Below are positions 23,313-23,885 of a DNA stretch of 23,885 bases, one piece after another; position 1 is the first letter of the stretch, and each line of letters begins with the position of its first letter. The stretch is from positions 1 through 23,885 of the forward strand of contig JAUWGZ010000008.1 in the NCBI GenBank assembly GCA_030606165.1. Direction: 5' to 3'. This stretch comes from Dehalococcoidia bacterium (lineage in GTDB: Bacteria > Chloroflexota > Dehalococcoidia > GIF9 > AB-539-J10). The translations under genes were made by a program, and so were the position numbers. The notes under the pieces are model-generated. The model did no database searches. It saw only the letters and a list, made by a program, of their open reading frames with translations, and was not told where the DNA came from.

Positions 23313-23627
23313 TTAATAGATTTCCTCCCCGTACATCATATGATAGCCTTCCTGCTTAATCATCGGCATCACTTCCTTTAGAAAGTCCTGGAATTGCTGA
23401 GATGGGACATCTCTCTGGTAGAATTCATCCAGGTTGTCCACATGCAGGATGCCGACATAGGTATAGGGGGACTCCCCCGTCACCGCCCCCTTTATCCTGA
23501 CCAGCTCGAACTTACGAACCGAGGGCAGGCTCTCCAGGAAGGGGCCCTTGATATTTTTAACGTATTCCCGGTACTGCTCATCAGTCACACCATCGGCCAG
23601 GTTGTAAATAGAAATTTCCTTTCCCAT
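23313..23627 (-). CDS. Small dimeric alpha/beta-barrel protein, REDY/HapK- or EthD-like
   Basis: A 104-residue protein with pattern strand-helix-strand-strand-helix-strand: ISIYNLADGV, TDEQYREYVKNIKGPFLESL, VRKFELVRIKGA, YTYVGILHVDNLDEFYQRDV, QQFQDFLKEVMPMI and EGYHMMYGEEIY. The KGPFLESLPSV turn and the YGEEI end resemble the REDY-like/HapK and related dimeric ferredoxin-fold proteins. No reaction can be assigned: members range from enzymes to small-molecule binders. AAAGGAGGG precedes the ATG, giving an excellent start. It is cytosolic, with no signal or membrane segment. It is transcribed toward the rRNA unit and stands alone. A degraded coding stretch lies upstream of it on the same strand. 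Confidence 0.75.
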   Translation of the reverse strand: MGKEISIYNLADGVTDEQYREYVKNIKGPFLESLPSVRKFELVRIKGAVTGESPYTYVGILHVDNLDEFYQRDVPSQQFQDFLKEVMPMIKQEGYHMMYGEEIY

Positions 23628-23719
23628 CTTGGCCCTCCTTTGTTAAGCCTCTATCCCGCAGGCCTTTAAGCCCAGTTTTTCAGGTCATAGTAGCTTGATT
23701 AAGAGGAAATATAGTTGGC

Positions 23720-23830
23720 TCACCTATGTTTGTCAAGCATCGGGCAAAAAGCCCTCAAGATATCCTCAAACTCCACTGCTCTGGTACATCTCAGCACCAT
23801 ATCCAGCTTCTCCCAGCCATAACTCCGTAA
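23720..23830 (-). pseudogene. C-terminal remnant of an unidentified protein
   Basis: The minus strand reads LRSYGWEKLDMVLRCTRAVE, then FEDILRAFCPMLDKHR before TGA, which has the look of a real protein C-terminus. It is closed on its 5' side by TAG (23831-23833). From the internal ATG at 23800 only 26 residues could be made, though GGGAGAAG lies upstream. I do not recognise the family. It may be a decayed gene or a small unannotated protein. Confidence 0.3.
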
Positions 23831-23855
23831 CTAAAAACTCACCTTTGTGGGGTCG

Positions 23856-23885
23856 ATAACTCGGAGGTCGTTGGTTCAAATCCAA
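23856..23885 (+). repeat. Direct repeat of the tRNA-fMet 3' half at the window end
   Basis: The last 30 bases match 23131-23160, the anticodon-loop-to-T-arm part of the initiator tRNA, with 29 of 30 identical (C to T at 23861). The 5' half of a tRNA is absent upstream. The repeat could be an attachment-site remnant, a tRNA pseudogene or a contig-end assembly effect. Confidence 0.8.

Overview
The window reads like a chromosomal stretch (possibly a whole contig) from an anaerobic bacterium, most likely a Chloroflexota/Dehalococcoidia-type organism. This is inferred from a 23S rRNA gene unlinked to 16S or 5S, a giant fused 2-hydroxyacyl-CoA dehydratase activase-type protein, a panBCD operon carrying a DUF2520 gene, and many dispersed palindromic repeats of the 'gtcattgcgagcg...' and 'aaatcctaa...' types. 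No database search was possible, so taxonomy is inference.

Layout. 1-2494 (minus strand): a DegV-type protein cut by the window edge, a small two-helix membrane protein, a macro-domain protein and the GTPase-fold ATPase YchF. 2762-8670 (plus): holA, a PPC/DUF296 protein, then a 1379-residue BcrA/BadF/HgdC-type activase fused to dehydratase-like regions, preceded by two tight hairpins. 8991-11012 (minus): a secreted, membrane-anchored RCC1-repeat protein made of twelve 38-residue units and interrupted by one in-frame TGA. 11121-14368 (plus): a promoter and attenuator-like leader, with a hairpin resembling the pan motif, ahead of DUF2520-panD-panB-panC. This set could make pantothenate if the DUF2520 protein is the ketopantoate reductase. 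14377-17501: a transposase remnant, a triple-PAS histidine kinase and a convergent NarL-type response regulator. 18049-19375: two MarR regulators from a tandem duplication of about 735 bp. 19671-23215: a self-contained rRNA unit of consensus promoter, 23S rRNA with its own processing stem, initiator tRNA and intrinsic terminator. 23313-23885: a small alpha/beta-barrel protein, a coding remnant, and a near-copy of the tRNA 3' half at the very end.

The most striking item lies inside the 23S gene. Helix 25 is expanded by an intervening sequence of about 300 nt, bounded by perfect 19-bp inverted arms, whose loop is almost filled by a GIY-YIG nuclease coding sequence. That sequence is now broken by an in-frame TAG and an apparent 2-nt frameshift. 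Helix 45, the other classical site of 23S intervening sequences, carries a mini-hairpin sharing 14 nt with the arm of the helix 25 insert. This suggests that the same mobile rRNA-resident element visited, or was lost from, both sites.

Dispersed repeats shape the coding sequences: they supply the C-termini of PanD and PanB and the panB/panC junction. Several reading frames (RCC1 gene, GIY-YIG gene, the remnant at the right edge) carry in-frame stops, whereas intact genes here use TAA, TAG and TGA normally, so decay or sequencing error is more likely than a variant code.
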